A DNA stretch of 37,201 bases from a virus: the IMG/VR virus record IMGVR_UViG_3300049225_000354, positions 1-37,201 of that record; one strand, 5' to 3'. The position numbers and the translations under genes were made by a program. The notes under the pieces were generated by a model that saw only the letters and a program-made list of their open reading frames with translations, was not told the DNA's origin and searched no databases. Shown here in pieces: positions 30,583-36,791 of this stretch. Position 1 is the stretch's first letter; each line of letters opens with the position of its first letter.

Positions 30583-32577
30583 ATGATACCTAAGTTTTAC
30601 AAAGAGATCGGTGCTCGGCTTGTTTGCATCAAGAAGGGAACCAAATCGCCTGCAATACCAGCATGGACAAAGATCGAGGATCGCTATGACGAAGCGTCCA
30701 AGAAGTTCGACCCGAACGTCCACAATAAAGTCGGATGGATTCTCGATGATACGCATTTGGTCATCGACATCGACACTCATGACCCAAGCAAAGACGGTTA
30801 CGCTGCGTTGCAGAGACTCTCGGACGACCTTGGTGTAGACCTTTATGAAAGAGCAACCGTTGTCGTTAAAAGTCCATCAGGTGGTGCTCACCTGTACTTC
30901 TGGAAAGACCCTGACATCAAACTGCCCAAGTCGTCGAAGGAATATGCAGGACTCGATTTCCTTAGTGCCGGATCTCAGGTGATCATTGCTGGGAGTTCTC
31001 ATGATGCTCATGCAGGTAGCTACGTCTTTGAACGTGAGTCCGAGTTTATCGCTCCGGTGATGACTGCAACCTTGCATGAGTGTTTGTCTGACATTCGTCC
31101 CGATAGCAACGCGAATATTGCCATCGAGCCATCTGAGGATAGACCTGGCGACGAGTTTAACAAGAGTGATCGAGCACTTGAGCATGTCAAGGGTCACATG
31201 TCTCAAGAGGGTTATTCGTTCAAACACAAAGGTGATCACTACGAGTTCACGCGACCAGGTAAGACCGACAATTCGTTTGCCATCTCGGGAACGCTCGGAC
31301 GTAAAAGCAAGCAGGGAAACTACATTCTTCGCAACTTCTCCACCAGTGACCCAGTCTTTCCTAGCGATGCGTCCATCACTATCTTTGAAGCATTCAGACT
31401 GATCAACCACTGGGATCGGGATCAGGTGACATTGCATGCGTCTGACTTGGGGTTTGGTTCGCAGATTGATGTCAGTGAGATTGAAGAAAGCGTTGATGAT
31501 TGGCTTGCCAAGATTCCTGAAACCAAAAACAGGGTTGACCAGCTTCCAAGCTACGAGATTGCCAAACGTGTTCTTTGCAGAACATTCGATGAACTGGGAG
31601 AAATCAGTTCTGGACTTCGCAGGCCTTACGTCATCGAGGGTCTGATCAGGACCGGAGAAGTGATGAACGTGATTGCTGCACCGAAGGTTGGTAAATCTTG
31701 GTTGGTGTACAACCTTGCTGTGAGCACCGCATGTGGAAGGGAGTTCCTTGGATACAGAGCAAGCAAAAACCTAAAGGTGCTCCTGATCGACAACGAGTTG
31801 CACTGGGAGGAACTTGCTTGGAGAGTACATCAGGTTGCAGGCAATATGGCCGCTAACCCTCACGATGCACTCACAGTCTCATGTGTGCGTGGAATGGACA
31901 TCAGCCTTGCAGGGATAGAGAAGTTGCTTGATGAAATCAATGGAGAACAGTTCGACCTCATCATCATCGATGCCCTTTACCGAGTTCTTCCCAAAGGTGC
32001 ATCAGAGAACGACAATGCACAGATGACTCAGTTGTACAACCGGATCGACCAGATTGCAGGGAAGAACAACACAGCGGTCATCTGCATCCACCACACAAGC
32101 AAGGGTGCTCAGGGAGGCAAAGATGTTACTGATGTCGGCGCGGGAGCCGGTGCGATCAACCGTGCCGCTGATACGATCCTGACTATTCGCCCGCATAGGG
32201 ATGACCCATACTTCGTCATCAACGCGCTGACTAGGTCTGGGCAGAGTCCTGAGCCAATCGTGGCTGAGTTTGATTGGCCTATCTGGATGGTAGCACCCGA
32301 TGTGACCCCTGAGCTACAGGATGACTCACCACCTAAGAAACAGTCTGCCAAAGAGGTGAACACTGCACTCTGCCTCGACCTGATCCGGCGCGACAGTGAA
32401 ACAAGCCTAAAAGACCTTGCGTCCGAGACTGGACTATCCGAGGGTTCTATTCGGTCCTACTGCAAGCAAATGCAGGACGATGGACTCATTGAGATCGAGA
32501 AACGTCCGTACAAGCCAAGCATCATTCGGGACGCTTCAGATGCCCGCTCGGAATCCGAAGAGTGGCAACCGGAGTGA
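30583..32577 (+). CDS. Bifunctional primase-polymerase / RecA-like helicase, 664 aa
   Basis: N-terminal prim-pol domain (residues about 1-190: VGWILDDTHLVIDIDTHDP with the metal-binding Asp pair, VVVKSPSGGAHLYFWKDP, GLDFLSAGSQVIIAGSSHD). A linker follows, then a RepA/DnaB-like ATPase: Walker A IAAPKVGKSWL near residue 365 and Walker B FDLIIIDALYRVLP near 455. CIHHTSKGAQGG and GAGAGAINRAADTILTIRPH come next, and finally a C-terminal winged helix (SLKDLASETGLSEGSIRSYCKQMQDDGLIEI). This is the phage replication initiator that primes and unwinds DNA. ATG 30583 (MIPKFYKEI) with GGGGA upstream is preferred over an upstream Met. Confidence 0.88.
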   Translation: MIPKFYKEIGARLVCIKKGTKSPAIPAWTKIEDRYDEASKKFDPNVHNKVGWILDDTHLVIDIDTHDPSKDGYAALQRLSDDLGVDLYERATVVVKSPSGGAHLYFWKDPDIKLPKSSKEYAGLDFLSAGSQVIIAGSSHDAHAGSYVFERESEFIAPVMTATLHECLSDIRPDSNANIAIEPSEDRPGDEFNKSDRALEHVKGHMSQEGYSFKHKGDHYEFTRPGKTDNSFAISGTLGRKSKQGNYILRNFSTSDPVFPSDASITIFEAFRLINHWDRDQVTLHASDLGFGSQIDVSEIEESVDDWLAKIPETKNRVDQLPSYEIAKRVLCRTFDELGEISSGLRRPYVIEGLIRTGEVMNVIAAPKVGKSWLVYNLAVSTACGREFLGYRASKNLKVLLIDNELHWEELAWRVHQVAGNMAANPHDALTVSCVRGMDISLAGIEKLLDEINGEQFDLIIIDALYRVLPKGASENDNAQMTQLYNRIDQIAGKNNTAVICIHHTSKGAQGGKDVTDVGAGAGAINRAADTILTIRPHRDDPYFVINALTRSGQSPEPIVAEFDWPIWMVAPDVTPELQDDSPPKKQSAKEVNTALCLDLIRRDSETSLKDLASETGLSEGSIRSYCKQMQDDGLIEIEKRPYKPSIIRDASDARSESEEWQPE

Positions 32578-32929
32578 CCTGAGCCTTTGCTTCTCGATCA
32601 ATCTGAGCGACGATCTTCTTCGCTCTGGAGAAACCAGCGTCACCACCCCACAAGGCCCATGCTATTCGTCCATTGGACGGGTAGCCTTTCTCACCAGGGG
32701 AAAACCCCTCGGCCTTTTTGTCTACTTCGTGACGGGCAAAGAAACTGTAGGCTCTTTTCCAAGTGCTCTTGGAAAGCTTCTTGTCGTTGACGATCTGGCG
32801 AGCACGGGTTGCACCTACTTGGGTTCCACCTCTTCCATGCTCCTCCCTCCAAGCAATTCCCTTCTTTGCTTCCGAGATCATTCCGTTTGAAACACTGAGG
32901 TCAATCTCATTTTTGAACTGATCTGCCAT
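32522..32929 (-). CDS. Phage protein with GYPSNGRIAWALWGGDAG motif, 135 aa
   Basis: Carries the AKKGIAWREEHGRGGTQVGATRARQI and GYPSNGRIAWALWGGDAGFSRAKKIVAQID segments known as a small domain in phage head and protease-linked proteins. Function unknown. ATG 32929 is chosen; the open frame goes further up into the inverted-repeat element. Its 3' end overlaps the convergent primase gene by 56 nt. It is the only minus-strand gene in this part. Confidence 0.7.
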   Translation of the reverse strand: MADQFKNEIDLSVSNGMISEAKKGIAWREEHGRGGTQVGATRARQIVNDKKLSKSTWKRAYSFFARHEVDKKAEGFSPGEKGYPSNGRIAWALWGGDAGFSRAKKIVAQIDREAKAQVTPVATLRIPSGHLKRPE

Positions 32930-32954
32930 CCTTGGCCCCGTTACCCCACTGCAT

Positions 32955-33084
32955 CCTAATAAAACGGTTATCGTCTTGCGTAGCATGACGCCTTCGTGCT
33001 GCGTTGCTTTTGCGTTCGCTAACGTAAACGGCGAAGCATTCGCACGGCAACGAAGCGTCACCGCGACGATAACCGTTTTTTAGG
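32955..33084. mobile_element. 130-bp MITE-like inverted-repeat element
   Basis: Ends are near-perfect 20-bp inverted repeats (CCTAATAAAACGGTTATCGTC and its complement at 33065-33084, differing by one base). The interior is also an imperfect palindrome around 33025 (GCGTTCGCTAACGTAAACGGCG). No ORF. Could be a non-autonomous transposable element or a large hairpin; there is no clear target duplication. Confidence 0.55.
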
Positions 33085-33209
33085 GAAATGCAAGTGGTAA
33101 CGGCAATTTGGTTGCAAGTGGTTTGGTGACAAGAACTTAGGACGCAAGATTTCGACCAAAAAGGCGTGACAGTCACAGGTGTCACAAGATTTTCCAGCAA
33201 GATTTGCTG
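33085..33209. other. Intergenic DNA upstream of promoter B
   Basis: No gene is visible in this stretch, which completes the gap to promoter B. It contains the palindrome GTGACA-N8-TGTCAC at 33166-33185. Confidence 0.5.
33166..33185. promoter_or_regulatory. Operator-like inverted repeat
   Basis: GTGACA-GTCACAGG-TGTCAC is a perfect 6-bp dyad with 8-bp spacer, centred about 35 bp upstream of the -35 of promoter B. It is a candidate binding site for a dimeric regulator (CRP/FNR-like spacing). Confidence 0.4.
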
Positions 33210-33239
33210 TTGACAGAGGGTATTTGGGTCGAAGATACT
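33210..33239 (+). promoter_or_regulatory. Sigma70-like promoter B (small-gene operon)
   Basis: TTGACA at 33210 (perfect), 18-bp spacer, GATACT at 33234. The -35 lies in GATTTGCTGTTGAC, identical to promoter A on the other side of the window. Start of transcription would be near 33246. Confidence 0.7.
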
Positions 33240-33248
33240 GTTAATTCA

Positions 33249-33338
33249 ATGAAACGACTCGCCTGCCGACCAGAGCACATCCCCTCCCCAGTGGCTGTTT
33301 TTGGTCGGCAGGTTTTTTACTTTTGGAGAGAAGAATGA
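33249..33338 (+). CDS. Short leader ORF, 29 aa
   Basis: MKRLACRPEHIPSPVAVFGR..., starting about 3 nt after the predicted transcription start (almost leaderless, no Shine-Dalgarno) and ending with TGA overlapping the next ATG (ATGA). It runs through both arms of the attenuator hairpin, so its translation would disrupt the terminator. It is a candidate leader peptide for translation-coupled attenuation. Confidence 0.4.
   Translation: MKRLACRPEHIPSPVAVFGRQVFYFWREE
33262..33318 (+). terminator. Attenuator/terminator in leader of small-gene operon
   Basis: CCTGCCGACC (33262) and GGTCGGCAGG (33303) form a perfect 10-bp stem with 31-nt loop followed by TTTTTT. It lies between promoter B and the first gene at 33335. 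Confidence 0.7.
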
Positions 33339-33562
33339 AGGTTTGGAAGATTGATTGGGTTGACTCAAGTGGGCAGAGACAGTGCCGTTTTCGCAGTTCC
33401 AAGCGTACTGCACTTACTAGAGCAACGAGAGCAAACAAAGAAGCTGGGAGTTGCTCTGGGGACAAGGCCAAGCTAGATCACATCGAGATCCCAACATCTC
33501 GTTTTGAACTGATCGACTTTTTGAACGGACAGATGGATCTTGTCAGTAAGGAGGTGGAGTGA
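33335..33562 (+). CDS. Hypothetical basic protein, 75 aa
   Basis: ATG 33335 with GGAGAG upstream (a TTG further up is unlikely). MKVWKIDWVDSSGQRQCRFRSSKRTALTRATRANKEAG: basic, short, unrecognised. First gene of the small-gene operon. Ends overlapping the next ATG. Confidence 0.7.
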   Translation: MKVWKIDWVDSSGQRQCRFRSSKRTALTRATRANKEAGSCSGDKAKLDHIEIPTSRFELIDFLNGQMDLVSKEVE

Positions 33563-33642
33563 TGATTGAGTTTTGGATGCTTGTGGTCGGGACCACTCTA
33601 ATCATTGCAGGCTTGGTTCTTAAATCGAAAAGAGGGTGGTGA
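33562..33642 (+). CDS. Tiny single-pass membrane protein, 26 aa
   Basis: MIEFWMLVVGTTLIIAGLVLKSKRGW is a single hydrophobic helix with basic tail. The ATG overlaps the preceding stop (TGATG) with GGAGG 6 nt upstream. The stop overlaps the next start (TGATG). Small, but the coupling on both sides supports it. Confidence 0.6.
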   Translation: MIEFWMLVVGTTLIIAGLVLKSKRGW

Positions 33643-33872
33643 TGAGAGAGTCACAATTTGAAAAGATGTGCAGATCGCTGAAAGAAAAAGACGCAGAGAT
33701 CGAGCGTCTTAATGAACTCGTTGAAGCAGGCAAGGAAGATCGTAAGGCGATTGACGAACTTGTCGATGAGAACCGGCGACTTCGTGAGTTGCTGGAGAAG
33801 GCCGTGGTCTACTCCCACTCGATGCCTACTACGCTTGTCGCAGCAATCGAAAAAGAGGTGGGTGATGAGTGA
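33642..33872 (+). CDS. Coiled-coil protein, 76 aa
   Basis: ATG 33642, overlapping the previous stop. Sequence FEKMCRSLKEKDAEIERLNELVEAGKEDRKAIDELVDENRRLRELLEKAV is a continuous leucine-zipper-like coiled coil. It is likely to oligomerise, perhaps with the tiny membrane protein before it. Overlaps the next gene by 8 nt. Confidence 0.7.
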   Translation: MRESQFEKMCRSLKEKDAEIERLNELVEAGKEDRKAIDELVDENRRLRELLEKAVVYSHSMPTTLVAAIEKEVGDE

Positions 33873-34077
33873 GCACTGCACAGGAAAGAAGGCATACGGG
33901 TCTTATCGTGCTGCCACCCATGCCATGAGGCTAATCCGCAAGGGAAGCAGTAGGCACGAAGTTCCCAGCAGAGTGTATAAATGTGGATCTTGCGGGAACT
34001 GGCATCTGACTAGCTCCCAAGATGGATTCAAGGAAAGCAATGCAAGGAAACCGAAATGGACCCGTTCGAAAAGGTAG
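33865..34077 (+). CDS. Small zinc-ribbon-like protein, 70 aa
   Basis: MSEHCTGKKAYGSYRAATHAMRLIRKG... with YKCGSCGNWHLTS, the CxxC-x2-WH element of small phage zinc proteins. Highly basic C-terminus (KPKWTRSKR). Probably nucleic-acid binding. It overlaps the next gene by 22 nt. Confidence 0.7.
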   Translation: MSEHCTGKKAYGSYRAATHAMRLIRKGSSRHEVPSRVYKCGSCGNWHLTSSQDGFKESNARKPKWTRSKR

Positions 34078-34220
34078 TGCGTCAACTTTTGGATAACCTG
34101 GAAACTCGACTTAACGAGGCAAGGGTTCAGCAAGACGAACGTCGATACGAAATTGTTTGGGACATCATGAAGGATCTGAAGCGTATCAGCGACAACGTCC
34201 TAGCAGAAGAAAAGCGGTGA
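34056..34220 (+). CDS. Small helical protein, 54 aa
   Basis: MDPFEKVVRQLLDNLETRLNEARVQQDERRYEIVWDIMKDLKRISDNVLAEEKR. ATG lies inside the preceding gene. It is alpha-helical and acidic/basic alternating, probably a coiled coil. Too short to be found by simple length filters, but well placed in the coupled series. Confidence 0.6.
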   Translation: MDPFEKVVRQLLDNLETRLNEARVQQDERRYEIVWDIMKDLKRISDNVLAEEKR

Positions 34221-34222
34221 CA

Positions 34223-34531
34223 ATGGTGACAATGGAATGGAATCCATTGTTTTCTTGGACATTTGGACACAAACGTCCGAGAACGTCCGAGAAACCGAAA
34301 AATCGTCGTAAGTCGTTGGCATCAAACGACTTAGGGCAAATCTGGGTGTCCGTATTTGAAAAGCGGAAAAACACAGATGGGGCCAGTGGTCGCCCGATCT
34401 TCTCGAAATGTCATAAAATCGACCCCTGTCGATATCGACATGTCGCGATGTTACGATATGTTAGCTGCCGGTTTCACGATATCGTCAGGAACCGACCTAG
34501 AATCGATCAGAATCGACGTTCAAAATTTTAG
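34223..34531 (+). CDS. Doubtful ORF, 102 aa
   Basis: MVTMEWNPLFSWTFGHKRPRTSEKPKNRRKS..., 2 nt after the previous stop with GGTGA before ATG. The second half runs through palindromic DNA (34427-34463) and looks non-coding. Basic and unrecognised. Perhaps only the N-terminal part is meaningful. Confidence 0.3.
   Translation: MVTMEWNPLFSWTFGHKRPRTSEKPKNRRKSLASNDLGQIWVSVFEKRKNTDGASGRPIFSKCHKIDPCRYRHVAMLRYVSCRFHDIVRNRPRIDQNRRSKF
34427..34463. promoter_or_regulatory. Palindromic TCGCGA-type regulatory site
   Basis: TGTCGATATCGACA is a perfect 14-bp palindrome at 34427-34440, followed by TGTCGCGATGTTACGATATG, which matches the reverse strand of the 25-bp repeats at 36273-36334. Here the motif is on the plus strand. 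Confidence 0.5.
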
Positions 34532-34650
34532 GCTGCCTGCACTCAAAACATGCTGGAAATCGTGTCAGGGAGCCGCTCAGCACCCCACACCGGCAGATTA
34601 GAATTTTCCAGGGGAAACCGGAAACCGGAAACCGGCAGAATACCGAAAGC
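34532..34650. other. Noncoding DNA with GGAAACC repeats
   Basis: No ORF supported. Contains three consecutive GGAAACC units (34613-34633) and a GCCGCTC-rich segment, part of the AAACCG-rich region described in findings. Confidence 0.5.
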
Positions 34651-34690
34651 GCAAAATAAAACCGGCAAAATCTTTCGATTCTGCCGGTTT
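34651..34690 (-). terminator. Intrinsic terminator of the right-hand minus operon
   Basis: Minus strand AAACCGGCAGAATC-GAAA-GATTTTGCCGGTTT (13 of 14 bp paired) followed by TATTTTG. It terminates transcription from the 36159 operon and the small membrane gene. Confidence 0.65.
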
Positions 34691-34706
34691 GCGTTGGTCA
34701 AATTGT

Positions 34707-34736
34707 GGTTTCCGCTCACTTAAGTGAGCGGAAACC
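34707..34736. repeat. Perfect 30-bp palindrome
   Basis: GGTTTCCGCTCACTT directly joined to its exact complement AAGTGAGCGGAAACC, no loop. It covers the stop region of the small membrane gene. It could be an additional terminator or a protein-binding dyad. Confidence 0.85.
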
Positions 34737-34853
34737 TACGATTGCTGCAATCATGCTGCAGGCGAATAGCGGTAAAGTTACCGGGGCTACAATTGCGAAT
34801 AGGAAAGCAATGCCACCGATCCAAGCAATACCGATCAGGCTAGCTGTTCGCAT
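34716..34853 (-). CDS. Small two-helix membrane protein, 45 aa
   Basis: MRTASLIGIAWIGGIAFLFA followed by IVAPVTLPLFACSMIAAIVGFRSLK: two hydrophobic segments. ATG 34853 overlaps the stop of the preceding gene, AAGGG 7 nt before. It resembles small phage membrane proteins with unknown roles (holin-like is possible). Confidence 0.55.
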   Translation of the reverse strand: MRTASLIGIAWIGGIAFLFAIVAPVTLPLFACSMIAAIVGFRSLK

Positions 34854-35544
34854 CGGCAACCCTTTCGGATAGTCGTTTTGACGCAGTGCCGTGCGCCTTG
34901 AAACCTACTATCGTCTTTCGGTCCCGCTTCTCACACAACATGCATTGTTCACACGATACGGTTTCCGTGGTTTGAGCGGGGCAAACTACAATCGGTACCC
35001 CTGCCGGTGTGCGGTTTCCACGATTGGGGGCATCTTTCGGCAGGATGCAAACCACGGGCGCGATTCCCAACGCATGATACCGATCCGCTTCCGGCAGGGA
35101 ATCAGCCGAAAGATTAATCGTCAAACCGTCAACACTATTCGCATCGGCTATAGCCTGCCGATTGTGCGCATCGGTTGGATCATAGTGGGTGTAGGTCCAT
35201 CCGCGCTTCCCTGCCGATGCTGCGCTTAATTGCTTAAGCTTGGATCGGTGAATTCTGTCAACCCTACTGAGCCTACCGTCTTTCGGCAGATCACCTGCTT
35301 GGTTGTGTCGCCATTTTTGCCCCGCCGGAAACCTTGAAACCGCTTTGCAAAACAGGGACCACCGATCCAAACCACGTTTCCCTGCCGATACCTTTGCCCA
35401 ATGCATCTTAAGCGGTCCAAACCGCGCGTAGCAATCGGTCCCGTTTAAAGGGCATTCTTTCGGACATGTCTTTTCGTCTGATGTGGAAACCGGAATTTTT
35501 CCGACCTTTACGTTTCCGCTTTTCATTGTCAACGATACGTTCAT
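34840..35544 (-). CDS. Cysteine-rich phage protein (DUF7227-like), 234 aa
   Basis: N-terminal KVGKIPVSTSDEKTCPKECPLNGTDCYARFGPLKMHWAKVSAGKRG matches the KTGPxPVSTSxxxTCPxxCPLxxxxCYAxxGPLxxHW signature of a family I recall as DUF7227 from phages. The C-terminal CEQCMLCEKRDRKTIVGF provides another cysteine set. It may be metal- or nucleic-acid binding. AGGTGA before ATG. Confidence 0.7.
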   Translation of the reverse strand: MNVSLTMKSGNVKVGKIPVSTSDEKTCPKECPLNGTDCYARFGPLKMHWAKVSAGKRGLDRWSLFCKAVSRFPAGQKWRHNQAGDLPKDGRLSRVDRIHRSKLKQLSAASAGKRGWTYTHYDPTDAHNRQAIADANSVDGLTINLSADSLPEADRYHALGIAPVVCILPKDAPNRGNRTPAGVPIVVCPAQTTETVSCEQCMLCEKRDRKTIVGFKAHGTASKRLSERVADANS

Positions 35545-35598
35545 TTTGTCACCTATTTGTGTGCTGGAAATTCTTTTGAAACCGTGTTTTTTGCCGAT

Positions 35599-36159
35599 TC
35601 AAACTAAAATGTAAGCAGTACCAAACCGCGTCAGGCAAACCTTGTTTGCGCGGTCGATTCTTTGGCCGTTAACGTGAAAGAATCGATCCCCCTGCGGGCT
35701 AAAATCGCAACCTAGCTTTTGCCACCGACCGGAGAATGTATCGTCAGTAAATGCATCTGATCCACTGCCGACAATCGCAAGCATTCCGCGTACCTTTGCA
35801 AATACTGATTTATGCTTGTAAGTGGGATGATCAGAACATCCGGTATAGTACTCCTCAAAAGCTTTTCCGGATGGATGTTTGAACGTCACGTCAGAAAGCA
35901 AAACCGATTCACCATGGCAAACCGTTTTTGTGGTTTTGTTTTTGAACGACCAACGCGAATTTTTGGCTTTCTCTTCACAACTATGCTTTCGCAAATTTCT
36001 ATAAGCTTCCGTTTTCTCGAAGCAGTAAAGTAAACCTTCCAATCGGCTCCCGTCACAATCCACGGGGAAACCGTCAACACATGGAAATTCCATGTCGCCA
36101 TCGGTGAAGACCCCATCTTTCAAATCGAGCCGGAAACCGTCCGCAGTTTTAAACATCAT
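35599..36159 (-). CDS. Hypothetical protein, 186 aa
   Basis: ATG 36159 (MMFKTADGFRL) with AGGTGA upstream, chosen over a longer open frame because of the promoter and the hairpin at 36183. The sequence contains FPCVDGFPVDCDGSRLEGLLYCFEK and GCSDHPTYKHKSVFAKVRGMLAIVGSG. Unrecognised. First gene of the right-hand operon, followed by the cysteine-rich gene after 54 bp. Confidence 0.7.
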   Translation of the reverse strand: MMFKTADGFRLDLKDGVFTDGDMEFPCVDGFPVDCDGSRLEGLLYCFEKTEAYRNLRKHSCEEKAKNSRWSFKNKTTKTVCHGESVLLSDVTFKHPSGKAFEEYYTGCSDHPTYKHKSVFAKVRGMLAIVGSGSDAFTDDTFSGRWQKLGCDFSPQGDRFFHVNGQRIDRANKVCLTRFGTAYILV

Positions 36160-36182
36160 TCTTTCACCTATGCTTTCGGGTA

Positions 36183-36213
36183 ATTCTGCCGGGGAGTTGT
36201 TCCCCGGCAGAAT
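36183..36213. promoter_or_regulatory. Perfect 13-bp inverted repeat over the transcription start
   Basis: ATTCTGCCGGGGA-GTTGT-TCCCCGGCAGAAT. It overlaps the predicted -10 (36212-36217) and start of transcription of promoter E, so it fits an operator, or a 5'-end RNA hairpin upstream of the 36159 start. Confidence 0.55.
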
Positions 36214-36241
36214 ATTAATCGGAAACCGTAGGCACAATCAA
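36212..36241 (-). promoter_or_regulatory. Promoter E (right-hand minus operon)
   Basis: Minus strand TTGATT at 36241-36236, 18-bp spacer, TAATAT at 36217-36212. The flank GTGCTGTTGATT and the 45 bp upstream of it align with promoter A, including the TCGCGA motif 30-31 bp before the -35. Confidence 0.55.
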
Positions 36242-36272
36242 CAGCACAATCGACCAGGAACCAAAAACGGAA

Positions 36273-36334
36273 ACATATCGTAATGTCGCGAGATATTACA
36301 TATCGTAATGTCGCGAGATATCACATATCGCGAT
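36273..36334. repeat. 25-bp tandem repeats with TCGCGA core
   Basis: Two near-identical copies of ACATATCGTAATGTCGCGAG-ATAT(T/C) with period 25 and a partial third. They are iteron-like. A related single copy lies upstream of promoter A (1665-1690) and another on the opposite strand at 34441-34463. Confidence 0.75.
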
Positions 36335-36377
36335 TTTCCGAGGTGTCGTTTCCCGACCCACGCCTGGAAAAATTATT

Positions 36378-36418
36378 GCCCCTGATAAAGGGACTCTTTT
36401 CAGCCAAAATTTTTTTAC
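36378..36418. repeat. Terminator-like repeat unit, copy 2
   Basis: GCCCCTGATAAAGGG then CTCTTTTCAGCCAAAATTTTTTT; related to the hairpin at 1741-1770 and to 36594-36627. CCC-TGATAAA-GGG can form a short stem. Confidence 0.5.
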
Positions 36419-36593
36419 TGTGTTCATGGTCGATGCCATCGACAACCACTCGCTCCAGCTAGATCGAGCCAGTCTCAATCATTGTCGGGCATCGTCTGAT
36501 GCTGGATCGATGATCATCATCAGCATCGGATCGAAATCGATTCCCGATCAACCTGCGTTTAAAATTTTCCAGGTCATATAGCGATTCGATTTT
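36419..36593. other. Noncoding repeat-rich DNA, GATC-rich
   Basis: No supported ORF. Contains GATGCTG and CAGCATC as an inverted pair around ATGATCAT (about 36500-36525), many GATC/ATCGAT words and AT-rich blocks. An origin or regulatory function is possible but unproven. Confidence 0.4.
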
Positions 36594-36627
36594 GCCCCTA
36601 TAAGGGCATCGCTTTCAGAAAATTTTT
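36594..36627. repeat. Terminator-like repeat unit, copy 3
   Basis: GCCCCTATAAGGGC hairpin then ATCGCTTTCAGAAAATTTTTT, aligning base by base with 36378-36418 (TTGCCCCT, ATAA, GGG, CTTTCAG, TTTTTT). Confidence 0.5.
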
Positions 36628-36677
36628 TGCCCCATCAACCGAGGCCTGGCGATCAGCCACAGTACCTCCCAGCAGAT

Positions 36678-36705
36678 CCACAGGACGCACTGAGATGTCC
36701 TGTGG
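36678..36705. terminator. Hairpin CCACAGGAC / GTCCTGTGG
   Basis: Perfect 9-bp stem with 10-nt loop in noncoding DNA, no T tract. May work with the terminator at 36724-36757. Confidence 0.4.
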
Positions 36706-36723
36706 CAGATTGTGCAATGGCAC

Positions 36724-36757
36724 AAAAAAAGCTCACCAGCAGAGATGCTGATGAGCT
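36724..36757 (-). terminator. Intrinsic terminator after the partial gene
   Basis: Minus strand AGCTCATCAGCA-TCTC-TGCTGGTGAGCT, 12 bp with one mismatch, followed by seven T. It ends the transcript that enters the window from the right. Confidence 0.8.
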
Positions 36758-36791
36758 ACATGGACATGCTAAAAAACGGACGGGATACCCC

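Noticed and set aside
32955-33084. Integron attC site
   Set aside because: No GTTRRRY/RYYYAAC core sites at the ends; the inverted repeats look like transposon ends or a hairpin instead.
36273-36334. CRISPR or attachment site
   Set aside because: Only 2.4 copies of a 25-bp unit without spacers, and no integrase or tRNA next to it.
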